Source: CAZLCK01 sp964558235 (GTDB lineage Bacteria > Actinomycetota > Coriobacteriia > Coriobacteriales > CADBOM01). From it: a stretch of 30,061 nt of DNA. Numbering within the stretch: position 1 is the stretch's first letter; each line of letters starts with the position of its first letter. Position numbers and translations under genes: made by a program. Below the pieces are notes generated by a model. It had not been told where the DNA came from, made no database searches, and was given only the letters and a program-made list of their open reading frames with translations. The stretch lies in contig CAZLCK010000016.1 of the NCBI GenBank assembly GCA_964558235.1, positions 1 through 30,061 on the forward strand. Direction: 5' to 3'. Of the stretch, positions 15,435 through 22,952 are shown piece by piece.

Positions 15435-16454
15435 ATGTCTTATTGCTCTATCAATAGAGTTATTGCGGGCATTGTTTTGTCTGTATTGTTGGCGTTTTCG
15501 TCACTCTTAGGATATGCAACCTTAGCTCATGCAGACGAACTAGACGATCTTGAATCGCAAGTTGAAGCGACTGCTGCAGCTTATCAAGAGGCGCTAGAGC
15601 GTGTCGATGATCTAGAGGCTCGTATTGAGGAGAACCAGCAAAAGGTAGCTGAGCTTGAGGTTGAAATCGAAACCACAAAAGAGAATGCAAACGCCGCTTT
15701 GCAATCCATCTATATCTACCAAAATTCAGGTTATTCGCTCCTGAATATGGTTTTGTCCTCTCAAAATATTACGGATATGCTCGAAACCATTGAGTATCTA
15801 AACGTAATCCAAGAAAAAAATATGAATGCTCTACAAGAGCATCAGCTCGCAAAAAGTGAACTTGAAGCTACAAATGCGCAGCTAGAGCAGGATATGGAAG
15901 AGGCAACTATAGCTAAGCAAGAGGCTGAAGAGGCACTTGCCCAAGCACAGGCCGCGCGAGACGAAGCGATGCAGCGTGCAATTGCACAAGCTGAATCAGA
16001 AGTTGCAGCATCAAACCAATCTTATTCATCAAGCAACTCTAGTTCATCACTAATTGGAACGGTATCTAGTGGAGATGTGGATTGGTCCATGTCTTATGAT
16101 GAGTTCATCGAAACCTGGACTGAAAGAATTGACGCCTATCTTGCTGGATCGCCTTTAGCTGGCCAGGGACGCACCTTTGCTGAGGCTGCCTGGGTAAATG
16201 GTGTTGATCCAAGATGGTCACCAGCAATAGCTCACGTTGAGAGCACCAAAGGTGCTTACTGCTTTAGATCTTATAACGCCTGGGGCTGGGGGACTTCTTC
16301 TTGGAGCAGTTGGGAAGAGGCTATCTATGCTCATGTAAATGGTCTGGCCAGACTTTATGGTTCGACTTTGACTCTAGAGGCTGCCCAAAAGTATTGTCCA
16401 TCAAATGCGCAAGAGTGGTATAACAAGGTCCTAACCCAGATGAACATGATTTAG
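15435..16454 (+). CDS. Secreted coiled-coil protein with lysozyme-like C-terminal domain
   Basis: A 339-residue exported protein. Residues 1-33 form a signal peptide (hydrophobic IAGIVLSVLLAF core, likely cut after AHA, before DEL). Residues 35-190 are a long heptad-rich coiled coil with an internal SLLNMVLSSQNITDML stretch, as in CwlO/PcsB-type wall hydrolases. A Ser-rich linker (about 190-212) leads to a C-terminal domain with DPRWSPAIAHVESTKGAYC, NAWGWG and WEEAIYAHVNGLARLYG. This resembles lysozyme/transglycosylase-like folds with a candidate catalytic Glu in HVES. A role in peptidoglycan remodelling, possibly controlled through the coiled coil, is inferred. ATG 15435 is preferred over GTG 15417 because it begins the signal peptide. 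Enzyme specificity is unknown. Confidence 0.8.
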   Translation: MSYCSINRVIAGIVLSVLLAFSSLLGYATLAHADELDDLESQVEATAAAYQEALERVDDLEARIEENQQKVAELEVEIETTKENANAALQSIYIYQNSGYSLLNMVLSSQNITDMLETIEYLNVIQEKNMNALQEHQLAKSELEATNAQLEQDMEEATIAKQEAEEALAQAQAARDEAMQRAIAQAESEVAASNQSYSSSNSSSSLIGTVSSGDVDWSMSYDEFIETWTERIDAYLAGSPLAGQGRTFAEAAWVNGVDPRWSPAIAHVESTKGAYCFRSYNAWGWGTSSWSSWEEAIYAHVNGLARLYGSTLTLEAAQKYCPSNAQEWYNKVLTQMNMI

Positions 16455-16582
16455 CTGAACGCAAATGCGCTACGCCTTTAAACGCACACGTAGAAGTTGT
16501 GCAGGGCTTAAACGCGCCACTAAATCCGGATTAAAAACAGGAGCCTGCGGCACGTGTGGCGAATACATCACCGCTTTAAACC

Positions 16583-17014
16583 TTAACTGGCCAAACGCTT
16601 TAAAGTATCTCTTATGACCCCGAGGGCAACTTCGGGGTCTTCTACATCTACTACAGACGAATCGATTGGACAGCGCCCCGTCTGGTCACGATTTTTCACA
16701 AGCTCCACAACATCATCGTACTCAGCTTCAATAGCGTGTGATTCAAATACTTCAATTGCAGCTTTTGTCATAACCGGAGCATAAACACTTCCAACTCCCA
16801 AAAGGCAATAAAGAAGAGCTGTTCCTTTTCCAACAACCTTATCGGCTATAGCGTAGCTTTTCATATCTTTGCCAGAATCAATCCAATCTAGTATTGGCTT
16901 TACGCCGCGCCTTTTGTCGGTTATTTCGGTCTCACCTAAAACTGCAACTACGGTGTATTGTTTGGTAGATAAAAGCTCACGCGCCCTTGCTTTGTCGTTA
17001 ACTGATGCAACCAT
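16583..17014 (-). CDS. DUF1893 domain protein
   Basis: A 143-residue protein matching the DUF1893 pattern: TVVAVLGETEI, RRGVKPILDWI, IADKVVGKGTALLY, then a C-terminal RDQTGRCPID motif with a conserved Cys-Pro. Fold relatives are cytidine-deaminase-like, but the zinc ligands of true deaminases are not evident and the function is unknown. The start is ATG 17014, with AAGGAAG upstream; the longer frame up to 17146 runs through the divergent promoter region into the HAD gene and is not credible. The gene stands alone on minus, divergent from the HAD gene. Just past its stop, TTTAAAGCG from the gene end recurs once, 24 bp on. Confidence 0.8.
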   Translation of the reverse strand: MVASVNDKARARELLSTKQYTVVAVLGETEITDKRRGVKPILDWIDSGKDMKSYAIADKVVGKGTALLYCLLGVGSVYAPVMTKAAIEVFESHAIEAEYDDVVELVKNRDQTGRCPIDSSVVDVEDPEVALGVIRDTLKRLAS

Positions 17015-17098
17015 GTAAAACACTTCCTTACACGCTAATATGTTTCTTGCGATGAAGATTATCCAAAAGTTATTGCTAAACCTTTTTGGGAGGAAGAT

Positions 17099-17938
17099 AT
17101 GACCGAGTATGGACGTGACATATCGGTAGACAACAGCACGAAACATTACCGAGCTATTGCGTTTGACTTGGATGGAACACTACTTTCCATGGACATCGAC
17201 GATTTGATGAAAGATTATTTTGCTGCATTAGGCGCTTATATGGCACCTTTAGGAGTCGATCCAAAAAAGTTTGTTCCAGCTATGAAGGCTGGTATTGACG
17301 CGATGGCTAGACATACCGATGGCTCTCCCAATTCCGCAGCCTTTTGGAAGGCCTTTAACGAAGTGGCAAACACATATGATTTAAATTTGCATAACAGGGT
17401 TGAAGATTTTTACGAAAACCATTTTGGAAAACTGCTCAAGCATAAAGTGGTCAACCAGCATTCAGTAAATATCGTGCGTATTTTAAAAGATAAAGGTTAC
17501 CCTCTAATGCTTTGCACAATGCCCATGTTTCCACGCAGAGCCGTTGAGTGGAGACTAAACTGGGCAGGGCTGAACCCAGATGATTTTGAGAGAATCACCG
17601 ACTTTGACAACTCCACATCCATCAAGCCAACTCCACACTATTTTGCTGAGAATTTAGCTGCAGCGAATTTGGCTGGCAGCGAAATACTAATGGTTGGAAA
17701 TCACACATTTGAAGATCTTGATTGCAAAAGAATGGGAATTGACGCCTATCTAGTGACCGACATGCTCATCAATAAAAACGATTTCGACATTAACAATGTC
17801 AAACACGGCTTGCTTGCTGATTTAGAAACGTGGGTTAAAGCGCTTCCTGAATGTAAAAATCCCGCTACTGATATTCAAACCGGATTAATCGATAGCAAAT
17901 CAACAGAAACGTTTATGAATGCGAACTTAATCGGTTAA
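17099..17938 (+). CDS. HAD-superfamily hydrolase with altered motif IV
   Basis: A 279-residue haloacid-dehalogenase-like protein. Motif I is AFDLDGTL with nucleophile D23 and acid/base D25. A helical cap spans about residues 30-120. Motif II is the Thr in MLCTMP, and motif III is the Lys in SIKPTPHYF. Motif IV is MVGNHTFEDLDC: the first metal-binding Asp of the usual GDxxxD is replaced by Asn, leaving Glu-Asp later in the loop. Most relatives are small-metabolite phosphatases; the substrate is unknown and activity may be altered by the Asn. ATG 17099 has GGGAGGA upstream. It is flanked by divergent DUF1893 and convergent fabZ and seems to be a single-gene unit. Confidence 0.82.
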   Translation: MTEYGRDISVDNSTKHYRAIAFDLDGTLLSMDIDDLMKDYFAALGAYMAPLGVDPKKFVPAMKAGIDAMARHTDGSPNSAAFWKAFNEVANTYDLNLHNRVEDFYENHFGKLLKHKVVNQHSVNIVRILKDKGYPLMLCTMPMFPRRAVEWRLNWAGLNPDDFERITDFDNSTSIKPTPHYFAENLAAANLAGSEILMVGNHTFEDLDCKRMGIDAYLVTDMLINKNDFDINNVKHGLLADLETWVKALPECKNPATDIQTGLIDSKSTETFMNANLIG

Positions 17939-18015
17939 CAACCATTTCATTAGATGGGCAAATGCTTCAAAACGATTAGCGCGGATACGTTTTTATAGCC
18001 GATCGGCCAAGTGAA

Positions 18016-18049
18016 AGATCAATCTCCAATAGAGGTCAATCTCCAATAG
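18016..18049 (-). repeat. 17-bp tandem duplication of the fabZ 3' end
   Basis: Units 18033-18049 and 18016-18032 (+ coordinates) match at 16 of 17 positions. The first includes the last fabZ codons and the TGA stop (18036-18038); the second lies beyond it. The 17-bp period puts the copy out of frame. In the fabZ direction each unit reads CTATTGGAGATTGA plus three bases. Confidence 0.85.
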
Positions 18050-18467
18050 CAAATGTAAGCTCTGCTATGCATGCAACCTTGCCCTCTACTTTGGCTACCG
18101 CTTTTCCAATACCTAAAGGACCACGTTGCTCAATTAGCTCACAATGTAGATCTAAAACATCGCCCGGCACTACCCTGTGCTTAAAGCGACACTTCTTAAC
18201 TCCACCAAAATAAGCAATCTTGCCCTTATTTTCAGGTAAAGAAAGGGTCGCTATAGCACCAACCTGAGCAAGTGCCTCTAAAATCAAAACGCCTGGCATA
18301 ACGTGCTCTTGCGGAAAATGCCCACAAAATACCTGCTCACCAACGCTTACGCACTTAATTCCATGAGCGTAAACACCTGGCTCGTAATCCAAAATCCTAT
18401 CGACCAGCAAAAATGGATGCCTATGTGGCAAAATCTCCTGAATTTCATTTGAATTTAATGTTGGCAT
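18036..18467 (-). CDS. fabZ: 3-hydroxyacyl-ACP dehydratase FabZ
   Basis: A 143-residue hot-dog-fold dehydratase that removes water from 3-hydroxyacyl-ACP in each fatty acid elongation cycle. Conserved parts are LPHRHPFLLVDRI (13-25) and CGHFPQEHVMPGVLILEALA, with catalytic H50 and E64, then FGGVKKCRFKHRVVPGD. It is the last gene of the fab cluster, 11 bp after fabF, so the two are co-transcribed. No FabA, FabM or FabN isomerase is present in the window, so any unsaturated fatty acid route must lie elsewhere or rely on this enzyme. The gene end is tandemly duplicated past its stop. Confidence 0.95.
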   Translation of the reverse strand: MPTLNSNEIQEILPHRHPFLLVDRILDYEPGVYAHGIKCVSVGEQVFCGHFPQEHVMPGVLILEALAQVGAIATLSLPENKGKIAYFGGVKKCRFKHRVVPGDVLDLHCELIEQRGPLGIGKAVAKVEGKVACIAELTFAIGD

Positions 18468-18478
18468 TTTTGCTCACT

Positions 18479-19717
18479 TTAACCTTCGTAGCGCTTCAAA
18501 ACCACAGTTGCATTATGTCCAGCAAATCCAAGCGTATCGGATAATACGCAATCAATCTTAGCCTCGCGACCCTCATTAGCAACCAAATTAACTTGGCACT
18601 CCGGATCGCTAACCTTATAACCAATATTCGGCGGAACAAATCCGTCACGAATTGCAAATGCCGAAATAATAGCTTCAACGGCACCCGTTGCGCCAAGCAT
18701 ATGCCCTGTCATCGACTTAGTGCTACTCACAAGTGGTGCGCTAGCATCTGTGCCAAACACATCGTTTATAACCTTGCTCTCGACCTTCTCGTTTAGCGGG
18801 GTTGAAGTTCCGTGTGCATTGATATAGTCGATATCACTAGGTTTGAGCTTTGCATCTTCAATCGCTTGAACCATCGAAGCGGCAGCGCCCTTACCATCTG
18901 GTCGTGGCGCCGTGATATGATAGGCGTCACATGTATATCCATAGCCAGCAAGCTCGCAGATAATATTTGCTCCACGTGCAAGCGCATGCTCTTCACTTTC
19001 CAAAATGAGAATACCCACACCCTCAGCAATAACAAAACCACTGCGCTCAGCATCAAAAGGAATGGATGCTCTGTTAATGTCATTGCTTTCACAGAGTGCT
19101 TTCATAACCGTAAAGCCGCCAACTCCAAGTGGAGTGATACACGACTCAGTGCCGCCAGCCACAATCACGTCCAAATAGCCATGGCGGATAGCGCGCATCG
19201 CCTCTCCTAAAGCGTTTGTTCCACCCGCGCAGGCTGAGACCACACACGAACAAGCACCCTCAAGACCATATTGAATAGCAATATTGCCAGCCGCTGCATT
19301 GGTAATAGCAGATGGAATAAAGTGAGGAGAGAGACGGTCAAAACCCTTATCGCGACCACGGTCGCGGTTACGTTCGATACCTTCGAGGCTGCCAATACCA
19401 CTAGAGACTGTAACGCCACACCTAGCTGGATCTTCATTTGTAAAGTCGATACCACTGTTTTCAACTGCTTCCCTAGAAGCTATGAGCGCAAAGTGGACAA
19501 AACGCTCGAGCTTTCTGGCCTCCTGCTTATCGAGGAACTCGTAGATATCCAAATCCTTGACCTCGCCAGCAATCTTGACCTTCATGTCGCCCGAATCGTA
19601 TTGAGTAATTGGTCCCAATCCGTTTACTCCTGCACGTGCCGACTCCCACGTCTTTAGTGCAGTATTTCCGATAGGACTAATCGCCCCCATTCCAGTAATA
19701 ACGACTTTTCTCTCCAT
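18479..19717 (-). CDS. fabF: 3-oxoacyl-ACP synthase II (FabF)
   Basis: A 412-residue elongating condensing enzyme. The thiolase-fold catalytic triad is C163 (VSACAGGTNAL), H302 (NAHGTSTPLNE) and H339 (TGHMLGATGA), the Cys-His-His set of FabF/FabB. It opens RKVVITGMGAISPIG and ends LGFAGHNATVVLKRY; length and motifs fit FabF rather than FabH. The ATG at 19717 follows CCAGGAG with a 6-nt spacing. The start and its 55-nt upstream flank are present twice, once on each side of the N gap, so the distance to fabG in this assembly is not reliable. FabZ follows 11 bp downstream. Confidence 0.96.
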   Translation of the reverse strand: MERKVVITGMGAISPIGNTALKTWESARAGVNGLGPITQYDSGDMKVKIAGEVKDLDIYEFLDKQEARKLERFVHFALIASREAVENSGIDFTNEDPARCGVTVSSGIGSLEGIERNRDRGRDKGFDRLSPHFIPSAITNAAAGNIAIQYGLEGACSCVVSACAGGTNALGEAMRAIRHGYLDVIVAGGTESCITPLGVGGFTVMKALCESNDINRASIPFDAERSGFVIAEGVGILILESEEHALARGANIICELAGYGYTCDAYHITAPRPDGKGAAASMVQAIEDAKLKPSDIDYINAHGTSTPLNEKVESKVINDVFGTDASAPLVSSTKSMTGHMLGATGAVEAIISAFAIRDGFVPPNIGYKVSDPECQVNLVANEGREAKIDCVLSDTLGFAGHNATVVLKRYEG

Positions 19718-19919
19718 TTTTTCTCCTGGATATATGTTTTATTTCAACTAGAAATGCCTATATCNNNNNNNNNNNNNNNNNNNNNNNNNNNNNNNNNNNN
19801 NNNNNNNNNNNNNNNNNNNNNNNNNNNNNNNNNNNNNNNNNNNNNNNNNNNNNNNNNNNNNNNNCTCTCCATTTTTTCTCCTGGATATATGTTTTATTTC
19901 AACTAGAAATGCCTATATC
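19710..19919. other. 100-N assembly gap flanked by identical 55-nt ends
   Basis: N bases fill 19765-19864 exactly (100). The 55 nt before the gap (19710-19764) are identical to the 55 nt after it (19865-19919), including the fabF start codon and ribosome site. The most economical reading is two contigs overlapping by 55 nt joined with Ns. In that case 155 nt should be removed and fabF has one start region. Confidence 0.85.
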
Positions 19920-20085
19920 ACGTAATGCCTATATCTCGTCATTTTTCATTATCGCAAGCAGATCTTCTTTGTCCATTGCATCTCTTTAGCCATTGCGTTT
20001 TTATATCGTGACACATCTTCTTTGTTTTACACCGCAAAGCCCAGACTTTTGCGCTGCATCCAGATTTTACACTGCAAAGTCCAAC
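19908..20085 (-). repeat. Cluster of short tandem repeats in the fabG-fabF spacer
   Basis: Three families occupy almost the whole spacer. A 16-bp unit, AATGCCTATATC plus four bases, is at 19908-19923 and 19924-19939 (15/16 match). A 17-18-bp pair, ATCTTCTTTGTCCATTGC and ATCTCTTTAGCCATTGC, is at 19962-19979 and 19980-19996, with ATCTTCTTTGT again at 20015. A unit of about 20 bp, TTTTACACTGCAAAGTCCAA, is present as three degenerate copies at about 20025-20085 directly after the fabG stop. Apart from these and the fabF ribosome site, I see nothing in the spacer. Confidence 0.75.
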
Positions 20086-20853
20086 TTAAATTGCAATGCC
20101 GCCGTCCACGCAGAGCACCTGCCCCGTGATATACGAAGCTTCATCGCTTGCTAAAAACCTAACTGCCTTCGCAATATCTTCAGGCTGGCCCAATCTGCCA
20201 AGCAAAATCTGGGCTTCAAGCTTCTCTCTTACGCTGTCCTTTAGAGTACGTGTCATATCGGTGTCGATAAAGCCGGGTGCTATCGCGTTCACACGAATAC
20301 CCCTACTCGCAAGTTCTCGCGCTGCAGATTTTGTCATGCCGATAATGCCGGCTTTACTTGCAGAATAGTTGGCCTGACCAACATTGCCAATAACTCCAGA
20401 TATACTCGAGATATTAACGATCGCGCCTTCACGCTTTTTCATCATTGAACGGCTCGCGTGCTTCATACAATTAAAGACACCCTGTAAATTCACGCGGATA
20501 ACCTCTTCAAAATCTTCCGCACTCATACGCATCATTAGATTGTCACGCGTGATTCCTGCGTTATTTACAAGAATATCGATGCCGCCAAGTTCTTCGATCA
20601 CCTGATCGATCATCTCCTTAGCAGCGTCATGGTCACCGACATCGGTTTTGATAGCAATAGCGCGTACACCAAGCGCTTCACATTCTTTAGCGACCTCTTG
20701 AGCAGTTTCAATTCTATTCGAGCAGTTGACAGCAACACTACATCCATATGCTGCAAGCTCTAAACAAATTGCACGCCCAATTCCCCTTGCGCCGCCAGTA
20801 ACTAAGGCAACACGTCCTTGTAATTGTGCGCCATGTTCTTTTGCGTTGTCCAT
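20086..20853 (-). CDS. fabG: 3-oxoacyl-ACP reductase FabG
   Basis: A 255-residue short-chain dehydrogenase that reduces 3-oxoacyl-ACP with NADPH. The cofactor motif is TGGARGIGRAI (19-29), followed by NNAGITRDNL (97-106). The catalytic Ser-Tyr-Lys set is S150, Y163 and K167 (ISSISG and NYSASKAG), and N122 in VNLQG completes the tetrad. The APGFIDTDMT segment is typical of FabG. ATG 20853 shares one base with the fabD stop (TAATG), so translation is coupled, and AAAGGAGA lies inside the end of fabD. The spacer beyond its stop is full of tandem repeats and the assembly gap. Confidence 0.95.
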   Translation of the reverse strand: MDNAKEHGAQLQGRVALVTGGARGIGRAICLELAAYGCSVAVNCSNRIETAQEVAKECEALGVRAIAIKTDVGDHDAAKEMIDQVIEELGGIDILVNNAGITRDNLMMRMSAEDFEEVIRVNLQGVFNCMKHASRSMMKKREGAIVNISSISGVIGNVGQANYSASKAGIIGMTKSAARELASRGIRVNAIAPGFIDTDMTRTLKDSVREKLEAQILLGRLGQPEDIAKAVRFLASDEASYITGQVLCVDGGIAI

Positions 20854-21785
20854 TATAAAAGAGTCTCCTTTGTCTTCTCGAAGCTCTCTGGATCACTCAC
20901 ACTTAGCGTCTGTACGCTCTTGTCAACCTTCTTAACAAACTTTGAAAGAGGATTGCCGCCAGGGCCAACCTCTACAGTTGTAGTAATACCCATATCGATC
21001 ATCGTCTGCACACATCCATCAAAATGCACAGGACTTTGCACCTGATCAGCTAGCATCTCAGCAATTGTTTTGCCATCTTCAAGGGGCTTAGCCGTTGTAT
21101 TAAATAACACTGGGATCTTCATCTCGCCAAAGTTGACACTCTCAAATCTCTCTGCAATTTTTTCGCCCGCAGAAGCCATAAGCGCAGTATGAAATGGTCC
21201 ACTTACCGCTAGAGGTATGCATCTTTTTGCACCGAGCTCTAATGCCTTTTGGCTTGCAAGCTCTACGGCATCCTTCTCACCAGAAATAACGATCTGTCCA
21301 GGGCAATTGTAATTGGTAGGAGCAACAAAACCTGCGTGAGATGCTTCCTTACAAGACTGCTTAACAAGCTCATCTGAAAGTCCAAGCACGGCTGTCATGC
21401 CACAATCATAACCCTGAGCGGCTTCGTGCATCACCTCTCCGCGAAAAGTTACAAGCTCTACAGCCTCTCTACCTTCTAGTACACCAGCAGCGCCAAGTGC
21501 AGCATACTCTCCAAGCGAAAGACCATAGGACATCTTTGCATGAAGCCCAACGCTTTCCATCAATGCTACTGTAGCGAGCTCCATACAGACCATGCATGGC
21601 TGTGTGTTACGAGTGTCGGCGAGCTGTTCTTCTGTGCCGTTAAAGCAAAGCTCGGCGATCGTTCCTGTTGGATCATATGCATCAAAAGCGTCACGATAGA
21701 CTGGATAGGCGTCATATAGCTCCCTGCCCATACCGGGCTTTTGTGCACCCTGACCATCAAATATATAGGCAAAGTCTATGCTCAT
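20853..21785 (-). CDS. fabD: Malonyl-CoA:ACP transacylase FabD
   Basis: A 310-residue acyltransferase moving the malonyl group from CoA to acyl carrier protein. The N-terminal IFDGQGAQKPGMG corresponds to the family FPGQGSQ motif with two substitutions. The nucleophile S90 lies in YGLSLGEYAAL, and the catalytic His H199 in GPFHTALM. The C-terminal VEVGPGGNPLSKFV loop is also conserved. The start is ATG 21785, 9 bp after the fabK stop, with TAAGGA upstream. It sits between fabK and fabG in a tight run; its substrate comes from the accBC-accDA products and its acceptor from acpP in the same cluster. Confidence 0.95.
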   Translation of the reverse strand: MSIDFAYIFDGQGAQKPGMGRELYDAYPVYRDAFDAYDPTGTIAELCFNGTEEQLADTRNTQPCMVCMELATVALMESVGLHAKMSYGLSLGEYAALGAAGVLEGREAVELVTFRGEVMHEAAQGYDCGMTAVLGLSDELVKQSCKEASHAGFVAPTNYNCPGQIVISGEKDAVELASQKALELGAKRCIPLAVSGPFHTALMASAGEKIAERFESVNFGEMKIPVLFNTTAKPLEDGKTIAEMLADQVQSPVHFDGCVQTMIDMGITTTVEVGPGGNPLSKFVKKVDKSVQTLSVSDPESFEKTKETLL

Positions 21786-21794
21786 CGGTTGTCC

Positions 21795-22760
21795 TTAACC
21801 ATATATTGTGGCCATGCGAGCCTCTAGTCTCTTTAGGCTCTCAGCGCCCTCTTTGTACAGATCCTCCAAGATCTCAGAGATCGGACGGATCTCGTGTAGC
21901 ATTCCAGAAACTTGCCCAGCAATAACTGAGCCATCACGCGCATCGCCATCATTGACTGCTTTACGAAGCGCTCCAAGCATGTAATGGCCAAGTTCTTCTC
22001 GTGTCTGGCCTGTCTTTTCGTCCTTAAGATATGCGCGTGTCATACGATTTTTAATCTGTCTCACAGGTGAGCCTGCAAAGCGTCCGGTCACAACCGTATC
22101 AACGTCGTTAGCATCCAAAATCGCCTGTTTATAATTCTCGTGAACTGGACATTCTTTTGAGACTAGAAGACATGTTCCGATTTGAACTCCACATGCGCCA
22201 AGTGCAAAAGCTGCAACGAGCTGATCTCCAGAAGCGATTCCGCCAGCTGCAACGACTGGAATCTCTAGAGCCTCAACAACCTGAGGAACGAGAGCCATCG
22301 TCGTCATTTCACCAACGTGACCACCACTCTCAGTTCCCTCGGCGATAACTCCATCAGCACCATTTTTTTGCATGCGCAGAGCTAGCGCACTCGAAGGTAC
22401 AACAGGAAAGACCGTGATCCCGGCCTCCTTCCATACCTCCATATATTTTGCGGGATTACCAGCACCTGTTGTAATGAACTTTACGCCCATGTCCACAAGA
22501 AGCTGAGCGATATCATCAACCTGTGGATGCTTTAGCATCACATTTACACCAAAGGGTTTGTCGGTATTCTCCTTTGCAATCTTGATATTTTTCTCAAGAC
22601 CATCAAGGTCTAGACCTCCTGCTGCAATCAACCCCATTGCTCCAGCATTTGCAGCTGCAGCAGCAAATTTTCCATCAGAAATGTTTGCCATTCCGCCTTG
22701 GATAAAGGGGTATTTGATTCCTAAAATCTGAGCTAGATTCTTCTTAGAATTACTCACCAT
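21795..22760 (-). CDS. fabK: Enoyl-ACP reductase II, FMN-dependent (FabK)
   Basis: A 321-residue FMN-containing TIM-barrel enzyme of the nitronate monooxygenase/FabK superfamily. It has YPFIQGGMANISDG, AGAMGLIAAGG, KPFGVNVML, ITTGAGNP, GVIAEGTESGGHVG, PVVAAGGIA and GACGVQIGT. Sequence alone would allow a nitronate monooxygenase, but position between fabH and fabD in a cluster that otherwise lacks an enoyl reductase makes FabK, as in pneumococcus, the clear choice. FabK enzymes are insensitive to triclosan. The strongest ribosome site, AGGAGG, is 13 nt before ATG 22760, unusually far. A 192-bp spacer separates it from fabH and may hold a separate promoter; no clear one was found. Confidence 0.93.
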   Translation of the reverse strand: MVSNSKKNLAQILGIKYPFIQGGMANISDGKFAAAAANAGAMGLIAAGGLDLDGLEKNIKIAKENTDKPFGVNVMLKHPQVDDIAQLLVDMGVKFITTGAGNPAKYMEVWKEAGITVFPVVPSSALALRMQKNGADGVIAEGTESGGHVGEMTTMALVPQVVEALEIPVVAAGGIASGDQLVAAFALGACGVQIGTCLLVSKECPVHENYKQAILDANDVDTVVTGRFAGSPVRQIKNRMTRAYLKDEKTGQTREELGHYMLGALRKAVNDGDARDGSVIAGQVSGMLHEIRPISEILEDLYKEGAESLKRLEARMATIYG

Positions 22761-22952
22761 TTATTAAAGTTTCCCTCCTAATTAACTACTGTTAGCTATT
22801 AATACGAAACTATGCGGGCAACGTTTTGTCTTGTTAGCACGTATTTTCGCGATATCCAGCAGGCTAATGCATGGCATTTGCATCACAGCGCCACAGGCTC
22901 TTTTGCGTACGATCTCACAACTCATCGCCACCATAAGAGCACAAGCGCAAAA

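Noticed and set aside
17015..17146. N-terminal extension of the DUF1893 gene to 17146
   Set aside because: It would overlap the start of the divergent HAD gene, is hydrophobic and unlike the family; ATG 17014 has AAGGAAG upstream.
19715..19919. Second copy of the fabF start as a real truncated fabF or regulatory duplication
   Set aside because: Exact 55-nt identity bounded by exactly 100 Ns is better explained by unmerged contig ends.
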